From: Paludibacteraceae bacterium
GTDB taxonomy: Bacteria > Bacteroidota > Bacteroidia > Bacteroidales > Paludibacteraceae
DNA length: 64,000 nucleotides
Assembly: GCA_017559505.1 (NCBI GenBank)
Contig: JAFYSF010000009.1
Coordinates: forward strand, 1 to 64,000
Direction of reading: 5' to 3'
Below are positions 46,681 to 55,188 of the stretch, piece after piece (within the stretch, counting starts at the first letter, position 1; each line of letters begins with the position of its first letter). Below the pieces are notes generated by a model. It saw only the letters and a list, made by a program, of their open reading frames with translations. It had not been told where the DNA came from and ran no database searches. Position numbers and translations under genes: made by a program.

Positions 46681-47592
46681 ATGAAAAAGATTGGTATTAT
46701 TTTGTTTTTGTGCGTAAGTGTTTGTAATTACATTTTTGCATCAGCAGCTCATCCCGGTCCATATCTAAGAGTACAGCCTAATGGAGATAGTATTTATGTT
46801 TATTGGCGAGCAGATGAGTATAGTGGATATTATACAGATTTGAAAAAGAATGTTGTAGATAAAAATGAAGAAGGATATTGGGTTTATGTTAAAATAAAAA
46901 GGGGAAAATGGTTTTTGACAAATCAAGTAGTTTCCAAAACATCTACACCTAAAAAGATTGATAAAAAAGCTGTTATGGATTATATAAGAGTGTGTAGAGA
47001 AAAATGTTATCAGCGGCGGCATAGAAGATTGCCTGAATTTAGTATTAAAAATGAACGAGTAAAAAAATGGATAAATACTGAAATAAACTGGGATAACATA
47101 AAATGCCTTCAATATAAATATCGCTTAAGTTGGTTAATTGATATAACTAATTTTGGAAAGTATGATTATTCTTGTTTAATATTATGTGAAAATGATTCAA
47201 CAAAAGAACCTTGTTTTGTTCATTATTATGTGGATTTTTCTACTCGAGCTGTAGATACCTATGAAATTACTAGTGTTGTTAGTGTTAAGGGCTGTTCTTA
47301 TTCTTTTAAAGGTTATGCAATTTTAGATTCTAATTTTTTTGAACAAATAAATATTCCGCAGAATGAACAGTTGCGAAAACAGGTTAATAAAATGGATAAA
47401 ATTTTTAGTAGAAGATATAAACGAGTAAATAAGCTGGCAGAATTGGCACAAGAAAAAAATAAAAAATACAATTATAAAGAATATCCAACTTGTGAAGTTT
47501 GTGAGGAGTTCTTTAAGACACATACTTTGGTTGATGTTATAGGGTATTCTTATATTAAGTACCCAATAGGTGCTGGGAATAAGATGAAATGA
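46681..47592 (+). CDS. Secreted protein with an N-terminal domain like the M6-peptidase pro-region; no peptidase
   Basis: The 303-aa protein has a signal peptide (MKKIGIILFLCVSVCNYIFA). Residues 24-90 (HPGPYLRVQPNGDSIYVYWR, DEYSGYYTD, NEEGYWVYVKIKRGKWFLTN) resemble the start of M6-type secreted proteases of Bacteroidota, where a QPDG...GDE...GY pattern forms the pro-segment. What follows is a basic stretch with Cys residues (VCREKCYQRRHRRLP), then a hydrophobic/aromatic region to the end, and no HExxH. It may be a remnant of a protease gene or a stand-alone inhibitor or chaperone; both are guesses. A strongly A/T-rich composition, more than its neighbours, fits recent transfer. Confidence 0.65.
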   Translation: MKKIGIILFLCVSVCNYIFASAAHPGPYLRVQPNGDSIYVYWRADEYSGYYTDLKKNVVDKNEEGYWVYVKIKRGKWFLTNQVVSKTSTPKKIDKKAVMDYIRVCREKCYQRRHRRLPEFSIKNERVKKWINTEINWDNIKCLQYKYRLSWLIDITNFGKYDYSCLILCENDSTKEPCFVHYYVDFSTRAVDTYEITSVVSVKGCSYSFKGYAILDSNFFEQINIPQNEQLRKQVNKMDKIFSRRYKRVNKLAELAQEKNKKYNYKEYPTCEVCEEFFKTHTLVDVIGYSYIKYPIGAGNKMK

Positions 47593-47676
47593 GTGTAATT
47601 TTGGGGTGTGGGGTTTGTTTGAATTTGTGTGTTTGGTGAAAAATAGTGTAAGGTCATTTTTTTTATTCTTATGTAA

Positions 47677-47707
47677 TTGCAATTTTGGAGTTTTATTTGT
47701 AACTTTG
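47677..47707 (+). promoter_or_regulatory. Promoter of the radical SAM gene
   Basis: TTG at 47677-47679, 20 bp, TAACTTTG at 47700-47707. A leader of about 100 nt follows; it is richer in G/C than the surroundings (47718-47775) and may fold, but no known riboswitch was recognised. Confidence 0.7.
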
Positions 47708-47809
47708 CAAATAGTTTGCAAGTTAGGTGGCGTCTCGGCATATCTCAAGTGAGCTTAGATCTGCTCTCGACCTTGCACAAACTTTGTAGTTAATTAAATT
47801 AGTTTTATT

Positions 47810-48571
47810 ATGTTATTTTCAGATATTATTATTGGTCCGATTAAGAGTCGTCGTTTGGGACGTTCGTTGGGCGTGAATTTGTTGCATCAGACGGCTAAGA
47901 TTTGTTCGTTTGATTGTATTTATTGTGAATGTGGCTTGAATTTTAGAGCTGATAGTCATCAACCTTCGCGTGATGAGGTGCAGAGGGCTGTAGAACAGAA
48001 GATGGTGGAATTGACCGAAAAGGGTGAGGGTATTGATGTAATTACGTTTGCGGGGAATGGAGAGCCAACAACGCATAGGGATTTTCCTGCGATTATTGAT
48101 GATATTGTGGCTTTGAGGGATAGGTATTTTCCTGAGGCGAGGATATCGGTGTTGAGTAATGCTACGATGATTTGGAAGCAGGAGGTGCGTGATGCGTTGG
48201 CTAAGGTGGATAATAATATTCAGAAGTTGGATTCGGCTATTGATGAAACTGTGAAGGTGATTAATCAACCACAAGGTCGTTATTCGGTGGCGAAAGTGAT
48301 TGAGGATATGAGAAGATTTGAGGGTGAGGTGATTGTGCAAACGTTGTTTTTGCGTGGCGAGGTGAATGGTGTTAGAGTGGATAATACTACTGAGGAGGAG
48401 GTGTCGGCTTGGATTGAGGCGTTGAAGGTGATACAGCCGAAAGAGGTGATGCTTTATTCGTTGGATAGAAAGACGCCATACGATACGTTGTATAAGGTGG
48501 AGGGTGATGAGTTGCAGGTGATTGCTGATAGAGTGGAGGCTCTTGGTATTAAAACTCAAGTGACTAAATAA
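47810..48571 (+). CDS. Radical SAM protein
   Basis: The 253-aa protein has the 4Fe-4S motif as CSFDCIYC (CxxxCxxC) at about residues 31-38, followed by VITFAGNGEPTTHRDFP, the GGE-like SAM-binding region, and strands ISVLSNATMI, QKLDSAID and VIVQTLFLRG. The layout fits the small radical SAM proteins close to the MoaA/YfkAB-like and wybutosine-like groups, but the substrate is not known. It lacks a C-terminal Cys cluster. The antisense strand is also open for 246 codons, a side effect of low C content. The next gene starts 84 bp on, after 7-bp repeats. Confidence 0.85.
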   Translation: MLFSDIIIGPIKSRRLGRSLGVNLLHQTAKICSFDCIYCECGLNFRADSHQPSRDEVQRAVEQKMVELTEKGEGIDVITFAGNGEPTTHRDFPAIIDDIVALRDRYFPEARISVLSNATMIWKQEVRDALAKVDNNIQKLDSAIDETVKVINQPQGRYSVAKVIEDMRRFEGEVIVQTLFLRGEVNGVRVDNTTEEEVSAWIEALKVIQPKEVMLYSLDRKTPYDTLYKVEGDELQVIADRVEALGIKTQVTK

Positions 48572-48655
48572 TTAATAATTCTGTTAAAGACAGGAAGACA
48601 AGAAGACAAGAAAAGACAGAATAACAAAAGAACAAAATTATGTTATTATGTTCTT

Positions 48656-49858
48656 ATGTCTTCTAAAAAAAATCATGTTATCATGTCTTCATGTATAAAA
48701 ATAAAATCTTCGCGGGTGTTGGTGGCTCCGTTGGATTGGGGGCTGGGGCATGCGACGCGTTGTGTGCCGATAATTGAGAGGTTGTTGGCAGAGGGGCATG
48801 AGGTTGTGATTGCGGCGGATGGGTATCCGCTTAGGTTTTTGCGACGGGAGTTTCCTCATTTGGATTGGGTGAAGTTTGAGGGGTTGAAGGTGGAGTATGC
48901 TGATGGGCAGTCGCAGGTGGGCGCAATGTTGCGTCAGTTGCCTCGATTTTTGCGTGATATATGGCGTGAGCATAAGCGATTGAAAGAGATTGTGAGGATG
49001 TATGATATAGATATGGTGGTGTCGGATAATCGGTTTGGGTTGTGGTGTAGGGGTGTGTACTCGGTGTATATGACGCACCAGTTGATGGTGAAGATGCCTC
49101 GTGGTTTGGAGTGGATGGAATGGGCGGTGTGGCGGTTTCACCGTTGGTTCATAAATCATTATGATGAGTGTTGGGTGCCAGATATTGAGGGAGGGGGTAA
49201 TTTGTCGGGCGATTTGTCGCATAAATATCCGTTGTTAGAGAATACGAAATTTATTGGTGTGTTGTCGAGATTTTCGAGTGAGGAGGTGGAGTGGGAGGAT
49301 GTGAGAGTGGAGGCGGAAGCTCTAGGTTTGCAGCAGAGGTATGATGTGGTGGCGGTGCTTTCGGGACCAGAGCCACATAGAAGTAATTTAGAGCAGGAGA
49401 TTGCAGATAACAGATTACAGATAACAGATGATAGTCAACAGTCAACAGTCAACAGTCAACAGACATTAACCCCCTCCGAGCAAAGCTCTCGTCCCCCTAA
49501 AACAGGGGGACAATATAAAATTGTCAGTGGTCAACAGATATTAACCCCTTCCGAGCAAAGCTCTCGTCTCCCTAAAATAGGGGGACAATATAAAATTGTT
49601 GATAGTCAACAGTCGCTTCTTATTGTGCAGGGGTTGCCGGAGGATGATTTGAGATTGGCGGAGCATAGGGATGGAGTGGATTATATTCCGCACTTGCCTA
49701 CTAGGTTGTTGCAGTGGTATATGCAAGAGGCAGAGGAGATTGTGTGCCGTTCGGGGTATTCGTCGATTATGGATTTGCATACGATTGAGCGTAAGGCGCA
49801 TTTGATACCGACACCGGGACAGACGGAGCAAATTTATCTTGCTGAGATACATAGGTAG
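48656..49858 (+). CDS. Glycosyltransferase (GT28-like/MurG-like fold) with an in-frame repeat insertion
   Basis: The 400-aa protein opens with a start in a heptamer region; the core begins at SSRVLVAPLDWGLGHATRCV (about residues 18-38; the alternative ATG is 48683). The two Rossmann-like halves are seen: VLVAPLDWGLGHATR and VVAVLSGPEPHR to GYSSIMDL. The pattern matches glycosyltransferases of the GT28/MurG fold, a conserved Bacteroidota family of unknown acceptor. Between LSGPEPHRSNLEQEI and LLIVQGLPEDD, residues of about 250-320 are not family sequence: they come from 7-bp repeats and two copies of a palindromic element, read in frame as a 25-residue repeat. The strands around the insertion remain intact, so the enzyme may still fold with a long loop. 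Confidence 0.8.
   Translation: MSSKKNHVIMSSCIKIKSSRVLVAPLDWGLGHATRCVPIIERLLAEGHEVVIAADGYPLRFLRREFPHLDWVKFEGLKVEYADGQSQVGAMLRQLPRFLRDIWREHKRLKEIVRMYDIDMVVSDNRFGLWCRGVYSVYMTHQLMVKMPRGLEWMEWAVWRFHRWFINHYDECWVPDIEGGGNLSGDLSHKYPLLENTKFIGVLSRFSSEEVEWEDVRVEAEALGLQQRYDVVAVLSGPEPHRSNLEQEIADNRLQITDDSQQSTVNSQQTLTPSEQSSRPPKTGGQYKIVSGQQILTPSEQSSRLPKIGGQYKIVDSQQSLLIVQGLPEDDLRLAEHRDGVDYIPHLPTRLLQWYMQEAEEIVCRSGYSSIMDLHTIERKAHLIPTPGQTEQIYLAEIHR
49405..49462. repeat. 7-bp repeats inside the glycosyltransferase gene
   Basis: GATAACA/GATTACA-type heptamers (49405-49433) followed by AGTCAAC heptamers (49434-49462). The second unit recurs at about 59938-59956 between genes. Confidence 0.85.
49466..49615 (+). repeat. 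Two in-frame copies of the palindromic element (75-bp period)
   Basis: The element TTAACCCC..CCGAGCAAAGCTC..GTCCCCC starts at 49466 and again at 49541. The period is 75 bp, so each adds 25 codons: LTPSEQSSRPPKTGGQYKIV and LTPSEQSSRLPKIGGQYKIV, each plus five. Base changes between copies keep the frame. The intergenic copy is at 46336-46385. Confidence 0.88.
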
Positions 49859-50037
49859 ATATAATTTTTATTGCACACGGAATTCACGGAGTTCACGGAA
49901 TTTGTTAGTCATTATTTAGGAACTCGCTCTCTTGCTTCGCAAGAATCGCGAGATTGAATCCACGGATACATATCCGGATTTTTTGTAAATAAATAATTTT
50001 TTGCTCTCATTTATAGCAAAAATTCATAATTATTTTG

Positions 50038-50045
50038 TAACTTTG
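50038..50045 (+). promoter_or_regulatory. -7 element of cysS
   Basis: TAACTTTG, 37 bp before the cysS ATG. A TTG at 50011-50013 is 24 bp away. The remaining 49859-50037 holds fragments like CACGGAATTCACGG and CACGGATACATATCCGG, related to the larger repeats at 28871 and 60606, and no gene. Confidence 0.6.
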
Positions 50046-50081
50046 TAGATTGATTGGAATAATAATAAAATATATCAAAAT

Positions 50082-51539
50082 ATGAAATTGAACGTTTATA
50101 ATACTTTGTCGCGCAAGAAAGAGGTTTTTGAGCCTTTGCATGCGCCTAATGTTGGTTTATATGTTTGCGGACCAACAGTTTATGGAGATGGCCACTTGGG
50201 TCATGCTCGTCCTGCTATTACATTTGATATTTTGTTCCGCTATTTGACACACCTTGGTTATAAGGTGCGTTATGTGCGTAATATCACCGACGTAGGTCAC
50301 TTGGAGCATGATGCTGATGATGGTGAAGATAAAATTGCTAAAAAGGCTCGTCTTGATCAATTGGAGCCAATGGAAGTGGTACAACACTATTTGTTGCGTT
50401 ATCACAAAGCAATGGAGAAACTTAATGTTCTTCCACCAAGCATCGAGCCACATGCATCAGGTCATATCATTGAACAAATCGAGTTTGTGAAAAAAATACT
50501 TGAGGCTGGTTATGCTTATGAATCAGAAGGTTCGGTGTATTTCGATGTAGAAAAATATAACAAAGATTATAACTACGGTAAATTGTCAGGTCGCAATATT
50601 GATGAGTTGCTTGAAACAACTCGTGAATTGGATGGACAAAGCGAAAAACGCCGTTCGGCAGACTTTGCATTGTGGAAAAAGGCTGCACCAGAGCATATTA
50701 TGCACTGGCCATCGCCATGGAGTGAAGGTTTCCCAGGTTGGCACTTGGAGTGCTCGGCTATGGGTACAAAATATCTTGGTGATACATTCGATATTCATGG
50801 TGGCGGTATGGACTTGATGTTCCCACACCACGAGGCAGAGATTGCACAATCGTGCGCAGCACTTGGACATGAGTCGGTTAAGTATTGGATGCACAACAAC
50901 ATGATTACTATCAACGGACAAAAAATGGGTAAATCGTTGGGCAACTTCATTACTCTTGACCAATTCTTTGAAGGCAATCACCCATTGCTCACTCAACCAT
51001 TTGCGCCGATGACAATACGTTTCTTCATTCTTCAAGCACACTATCGTTCGACAGTTGACTTCTCGTCGGAGGCGTTGGTAGCATCAGAAAAAGGTTTGGC
51101 ACGCTTGATGGAGGCATACGAACGCTTGCAAAAACTACAAGCATCGGCAGAAACTACTGTTGAGGTGGCTGGACTTCGCGAACGTTGCGAGGAGGCTATG
51201 TGCGACGACTTGAATACGCCTATCGTAATCTCACACTTGTTTGAGGCATCAAAAGCTATCAATACAGTGGCTGATGGTAAAGGCACTATTAGTGAGGCTG
51301 ATTTGGCAGAATTGAAAGAGGTATTCAAACTCTTTATCGAAGATATTCTTGGTCTTCAAACAGAATCGGGTTCAGGCAGCAATGAGGCATATAAAAAAGC
51401 AATTGACCTATTGCTTGAAATGCGCCTTGAGGCTAAACGCAATAAAGATTGGGCTACAAGCGATAAGATTCGTAATGAATTGACAGCTTTAGGTTTCAAT
51501 ATCAAAGATACAAAAGACGGCTTTGAGTGGTCTTTATAA
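50082..51539 (+). CDS. cysS: Cysteinyl-tRNA synthetase
   Basis: The 485-aa class I synthetase charges tRNA-Cys. [15 protein letters not shown] has the zinc Cys and the HIGH motif (as HLGH); zinc ligands recur in WHLECSAMG and [19 protein letters not shown] is the KMSKS equivalent. The C-terminal helical anticodon-binding domain ([37 protein letters not shown]) is complete. It is directly followed, at 6 bp, by a lipoprotein gene. Confidence 0.96.
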   Translation: MKLNVYNTLSRKKEVFEPLHAPNVGLYVCGPTVYGDGHLGHARPAITFDILFRYLTHLGYKVRYVRNITDVGHLEHDADDGEDKIAKKARLDQLEPMEVVQHYLLRYHKAMEKLNVLPPSIEPHASGHIIEQIEFVKKILEAGYAYESEGSVYFDVEKYNKDYNYGKLSGRNIDELLETTRELDGQSEKRRSADFALWKKAAPEHIMHWPSPWSEGFPGWHLECSAMGTKYLGDTFDIHGGGMDLMFPHHEAEIAQSCAALGHESVKYWMHNNMITINGQKMGKSLGNFITLDQFFEGNHPLLTQPFAPMTIRFFILQAHYRSTVDFSSEALVASEKGLARLMEAYERLQKLQASAETTVEVAGLRERCEEAMCDDLNTPIVISHLFEASKAINTVADGKGTISEADLAELKEVFKLFIEDILGLQTESGSGSNEAYKKAIDLLLEMRLEAKRNKDWATSDKIRNELTALGFNIKDTKDGFEWSL

Positions 51540-51540
51540 T

Positions 51541-51570
51541 TCATAATGCACAATTTACGATGCACAATAG
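51541..51570. repeat. 7-bp repeat at a start codon
   Basis: CATAATG/CACAATT/TACGATG-type heptamers lie between cysS and the lipoprotein gene and encode the first residues (MHNLRCTI) of the latter. Confidence 0.7.
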
Positions 51571-52532
51571 TTGTTTTTCTGCTTTCTCTTTTTCTCATGA
51601 TTGCATGTGAGAAGGAGAAGGTAGTTGTGCAGAGTGGTAGTTTTCGATATGCGGATACATCTTATCGAATTAAGAAAGTGAAGGTGGAGCATGAGGGGTA
51701 TGTTGAAGATGATTATGTATTGCGATTTCTGGCATATCCTGCGACATACTCTGTGAGTGAAACAACTACTTCGGGGTATGGATGCGTGATAGATGCACGA
51801 TTTCTTTCTGCGACAAAAGATTTTGAAGTAGGGGGTGTATATCAGTTAGTTTCAGATTCTTCATTCTTGATTTTTTATCCAGAGATTCCCAAAGGAGACA
51901 CCTTGAAGCATGATACGATTTCGTATAGTATTGCGAGTGGCGAGTTGAATGTAGATACAGCCGATGGCTATCGTAGATTCCAATTTGTGTTGTTTACTGG
52001 CGATGGAGATTCGATAGTCGGGTCATATTTAGGTGATTATACCTATAACTATGTGCTTGACCAAAAGGGATATGGAGAATTGGTGTTCGATACTATCACG
52101 TGTCAGTTGGCAATGCCGGTGATGATGAATTGGGGGTATTTGTTTGCTGAGAATAGTAACTATTTTGAGTTCACATTTTACTCTGTAGATTCGCGATTTA
52201 CAGATGCAGGTAAGATACAGTCGGGGGTGCAATTTGTTTTAGGATTGCATGATATGGGACAAGAAATTCCATCGATGAATGATTATTTAGTATCGATGAA
52301 TGCAGATGAAGCTACGTCGGTGTATTATGGTCATAAATTGAAAAATACGGCATGGGGTACCTATTGGCAGATGTTTTATAGCGGGTCGGCTGTAGGCAAA
52401 GCAAATATTGTAGATGGCAAAGCGAAGATAAATAGTATCGACGCAGATAGACTCAATTTAAATTTTACGTTTGTCGATCAACTTGGTAATGAGGTTGTAG
52501 GTTCGTATGATGGACCGTATATCAAAGAGTAA
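51546..52532 (+). CDS. Lipoprotein of unknown function with two copies of the same beta-rich domain
   Basis: The 328-aa protein has a signal sequence MHNLRCTIVVFLLSLFLMIAC with a lipobox ending at Cys21. Two domains follow: one ends RRFQFVLFTGDGDSIVGSYL and the other RLNLNFTFVDQLGNEVVGSY, then DGPYIKE at the C-terminus. Each has a preceding FEVGGVYQLV or Y-stretch, the same pattern as the lipoproteins at 43944 and 45259. The first eight codons derive from a heptamer repeat, so the true start may be elsewhere, but no better in-frame ATG fits the signal peptide. It lies six bases after cysS; no terminator in between. Confidence 0.72.
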   Translation: MHNLRCTIVVFLLSLFLMIACEKEKVVVQSGSFRYADTSYRIKKVKVEHEGYVEDDYVLRFLAYPATYSVSETTTSGYGCVIDARFLSATKDFEVGGVYQLVSDSSFLIFYPEIPKGDTLKHDTISYSIASGELNVDTADGYRRFQFVLFTGDGDSIVGSYLGDYTYNYVLDQKGYGELVFDTITCQLAMPVMMNWGYLFAENSNYFEFTFYSVDSRFTDAGKIQSGVQFVLGLHDMGQEIPSMNDYLVSMNADEATSVYYGHKLKNTAWGTYWQMFYSGSAVGKANIVDGKAKINSIDADRLNLNFTFVDQLGNEVVGSYDGPYIKE

Positions 52533-52583
52533 TTAGTAAAGAGTAATTAGTAATTGGATTGTTGATATTGATATTATATAAAA

Positions 52584-53378
52584 ATGAAATCAGATAGAAA
52601 AAAGCAGTTGGAGGCGTTTGAGCGTGTGCTTGATGTGATGGAGACATTGCGTGAGAAATGTCCATGGGATCGTAAGCAAACGTTTGATTCATTGCGTTGT
52701 AATACTATTGAGGAGGCGCATGAATTGGCTGATGCTATACAACAGCTCGATATGCCAAATATCAAAAAAGAGTTGGGTGATGTGTTGTTGCACATTGTCT
52801 TTTATGCACTTATGGCGCAAGAAAAAGATGAATTTGATATAGCCGATGTATGTAATGCGTTGTGCGATAAGTTGATATTCCGTCATCCACATGTTTATGG
52901 AGAAGTGAATGCCGATACACCTGATGCAGTATTGCAAAATTGGGAGCAGATAAAACTCAAAGAAAAAGAGGGCAATAAATCGGTGCTTAGTGGAGTGCCA
53001 GCCGGCTTGCCTGCATTGATTAAGGCGCATCGCATACAAGACAAAGCGCGTAACGTAGGGTTTGATTGGGAAGAGCGTGAGCAAGTATGGGACAAGGTGC
53101 AAGAAGAGATAGCAGAGTTTAAGGCCGAAGTGGCAGTAGCCGATGCAGATAAGATGGAGGCAGAGTTTGGCGACCTTATGTTCTCAATCATCAATGCGGC
53201 ACGACTATATAAAATCAATCCTGAAAATGCTCTTGAGCGTACAAATAAGAAATTCATACGTCGATTCAACTATCTCGAAGAAAAGACAATCAAGCAAGGT
53301 CGTAATCTTAAAGATATGACCCTTGCCGAGATGGATGAAATTTGGAATGAAGCGAAAAGGCAAGAGAGAGGAGAATAA
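52584..53378 (+). CDS. mazG: Nucleoside triphosphate pyrophosphohydrolase MazG
   Basis: The 264-aa all-alpha NTP pyrophosphatase has two MazG domains. The first shows LREKCPWDRKQTFDSLRCN, EEAHELADAI, ELGDVLLHIVFYA (the EExxE..ExxD metal motif); the second, after AHRIQDKARNVGFDW, has EEIAEFKAEV and EFGDLMFSIINAAR. It hydrolyses NTPs to NMP and PPi, guarding against damaged nucleotides and lowering ppGpp. It follows the lipoprotein gene after 51 bp of TAATTAG-type heptamers. Confidence 0.94.
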   Translation: MKSDRKKQLEAFERVLDVMETLREKCPWDRKQTFDSLRCNTIEEAHELADAIQQLDMPNIKKELGDVLLHIVFYALMAQEKDEFDIADVCNALCDKLIFRHPHVYGEVNADTPDAVLQNWEQIKLKEKEGNKSVLSGVPAGLPALIKAHRIQDKARNVGFDWEEREQVWDKVQEEIAEFKAEVAVADADKMEAEFGDLMFSIINAARLYKINPENALERTNKKFIRRFNYLEEKTIKQGRNLKDMTLAEMDEIWNEAKRQERGE

Positions 53379-53438
53379 AATAATTTTGGAAATAGGTGAG
53401 GCTTGCGAGTCTCAATTTAATACATAAATATTTGAAAT

Positions 53439-55139
53439 ATGGAAGATTATAAATGGACCTATGTCTCTATAGGTGGTTCTACTCGAGTTAAAATTCAGTC
53501 GGGAGAAGATATTCGTCATTTGGGCGAATTAGATGAAAAATTGTGGACAGTGTTGTCGTGCCCAACAGCAGGGTTAGAGATAGAAGAAACTAGTCTTAAA
53601 CTCATGGATACTGATGGCGATGGCAAACTTCACGTACAAGAAGTTGTAAAAACAGCAAATTGGTTGTGTGCAACATTGGCTAATCCAGATATCCTTCTCA
53701 AAGGAGAATCACAATTGAAAGTAGCAGATATTGTTGACGAGTCGATTCGTGCTGTAGCTGAGAAAATTGCTACTGATGGAGTCGTTACACTTGATGCAGT
53801 GCGTGCAGCTATCGCATCTGTAACCATCGAGGCGCAACCTGTGCCAGATGCTCCATATTCAGGTGAGGTTATATCAGCTTATAAAGCATGTAAAGATGCA
53901 TATTCTCAATATTTTGCTACTGCACGTATGCAAGCACTTGGTTTGGCTACATTGCCTGCTGATGCTGCAGTGCCAGGTATGACCGAAGAGGCATTTGGCG
54001 AGATGGGCAAAGCAATTGCTGATTACGAAGCTGCTAAAGCTGCTGTCGAAGTGGCTAATGCAAAGGCTTTGGCTGATGCGCAAGCACAATATCGTCCGCT
54101 TGAGAAATTGCTTTTGCTTACACGCGATTTTTATACATTGTTGCGTAACTTTGTGTCGTTCCAAGACTTTTATGCAAAACGCGGAAAAGCACTTCTTGGC
54201 CGTCCTGCTAATGATGATGCACCTTGGGCAATATTCCAAGCCGGTACTTTAGTTATCGACCAACGCGCATGTAATCTTTGTTTGCGAGTTGACGATGCGG
54301 GCAAACATAATACACAAGCACCAGCATCGGGCATGTTCCTCGTATATTGCAATTGTACGCATAAGCCATCAGGCAAAATAATGCAGATTGTGGCAGCCGT
54401 AACAGTTGGTGATATTCGCAATCTCAAAGTAGGCAAAAATGCGTTGTTTTATGACCGTCAAGGTCGCGATTGGGATGCTGAAGTGACTAAGATTATCGAC
54501 AATCCAATCTCTATAGGTCAAGCATTCTGGAGTCCATACCGCAAATTGGGCGATTGGATTACAAATCTCATCAACAAGTCGGCTTCTGAGAAAGAGACTA
54601 AAGCTTTCTCTGATATGACTACAAAAATTCAAGATAAAGTAGATAATTCAGGCGAGAATAAAACACCAGAGAAGGTGCAAGCATTTGATATTGCTAAGTT
54701 TGCCGGTATCTTTGCTGCCATTGGTATGGCTGTTGGCTATATTGGTGCCTTCTTTACATCGTTGGCAACAGGTATCAAAGACCTTGGTTGGTGGCAAAGC
54801 ATCTTGGCTTTGATAGCTTTGTTATTGGTAGTTTCAGGACCATCAATGGTATTGGCTTGGCTCAAATTGCGTAAGCGCAATCTTGCTCCACTTCTCAATG
54901 CTAACGGTTGGGCAATTAACTCTGACGCACTTGTGAATGCAATGTTTGGAGCATCGCTCACCGAACAAGCACAATTCCCTATGCTCAAATTGGTCGATCC
55001 ACACCAACCAATCAAAAAAATCACTGCAGGTGGCAAATGGGCTATTGCAATTGCTGTTGTAGTGGCAGTTTTGGCTATTGCGGCATTGCTCTTCTGGATG
55101 TTGGGCTACAATGTTTGTGGATTTATTGATAAAATCTAA
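53439..55139 (+). CDS. Membrane protein with N-terminal EF-hand, unknown function
   Basis: The 566-aa protein has a canonical 12-residue EF-hand loop D57-T-D-G-D-G-K-L-H-V-Q-E68 with all calcium ligands. A long, mostly helical and Ala-rich region follows (AAKAAVEVANAKALADAQAQ at about 205-224), then a Cys-containing segment (QRACNLCLRVDD). Hydrophobic helices lie at about 422-445 (IFAAIGMAVGYIGAFFTSLA), 455-476 and 530-556 (WAIAIAVVVAVLAIAALLFW). No signal peptide is seen. The bulk is probably cytoplasmic with the C-terminal hairpin in the inner membrane. No known family is recognised; the EF-hand suggests calcium sensing. Confidence 0.75.
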   Translation: MEDYKWTYVSIGGSTRVKIQSGEDIRHLGELDEKLWTVLSCPTAGLEIEETSLKLMDTDGDGKLHVQEVVKTANWLCATLANPDILLKGESQLKVADIVDESIRAVAEKIATDGVVTLDAVRAAIASVTIEAQPVPDAPYSGEVISAYKACKDAYSQYFATARMQALGLATLPADAAVPGMTEEAFGEMGKAIADYEAAKAAVEVANAKALADAQAQYRPLEKLLLLTRDFYTLLRNFVSFQDFYAKRGKALLGRPANDDAPWAIFQAGTLVIDQRACNLCLRVDDAGKHNTQAPASGMFLVYCNCTHKPSGKIMQIVAAVTVGDIRNLKVGKNALFYDRQGRDWDAEVTKIIDNPISIGQAFWSPYRKLGDWITNLINKSASEKETKAFSDMTTKIQDKVDNSGENKTPEKVQAFDIAKFAGIFAAIGMAVGYIGAFFTSLATGIKDLGWWQSILALIALLLVVSGPSMVLAWLKLRKRNLAPLLNANGWAINSDALVNAMFGASLTEQAQFPMLKLVDPHQPIKKITAGGKWAIAIAVVVAVLAIAALLFWMLGYNVCGFIDKI

Positions 55140-55150
55140 CTTATAAGATA

Positions 55151-55188
55151 AGAAAAGCGGATTTCCTACATTAAGAAATCCGCTTTTC
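55151..55188. terminator. Bidirectional terminator
   Basis: AGAAAAGCGGATTTC and GAAATCCGCTTTTCT around a nine-base loop, between the convergent EF-hand and TPR genes. Confidence 0.92.

Noticed and set aside
47718..47775. tRNA or riboswitch before the radical SAM gene
   Set aside because: More G/C-rich than its surroundings but no cloverleaf or known aptamer could be drawn.
47819..48559. A 246-codon minus-strand frame opposite the radical SAM gene
   Set aside because: The plus strand has clear catalytic motifs; the antisense frame is Leu/His/Ile/Arg-rich with no domain, a by-product of low C content on the coding strand.
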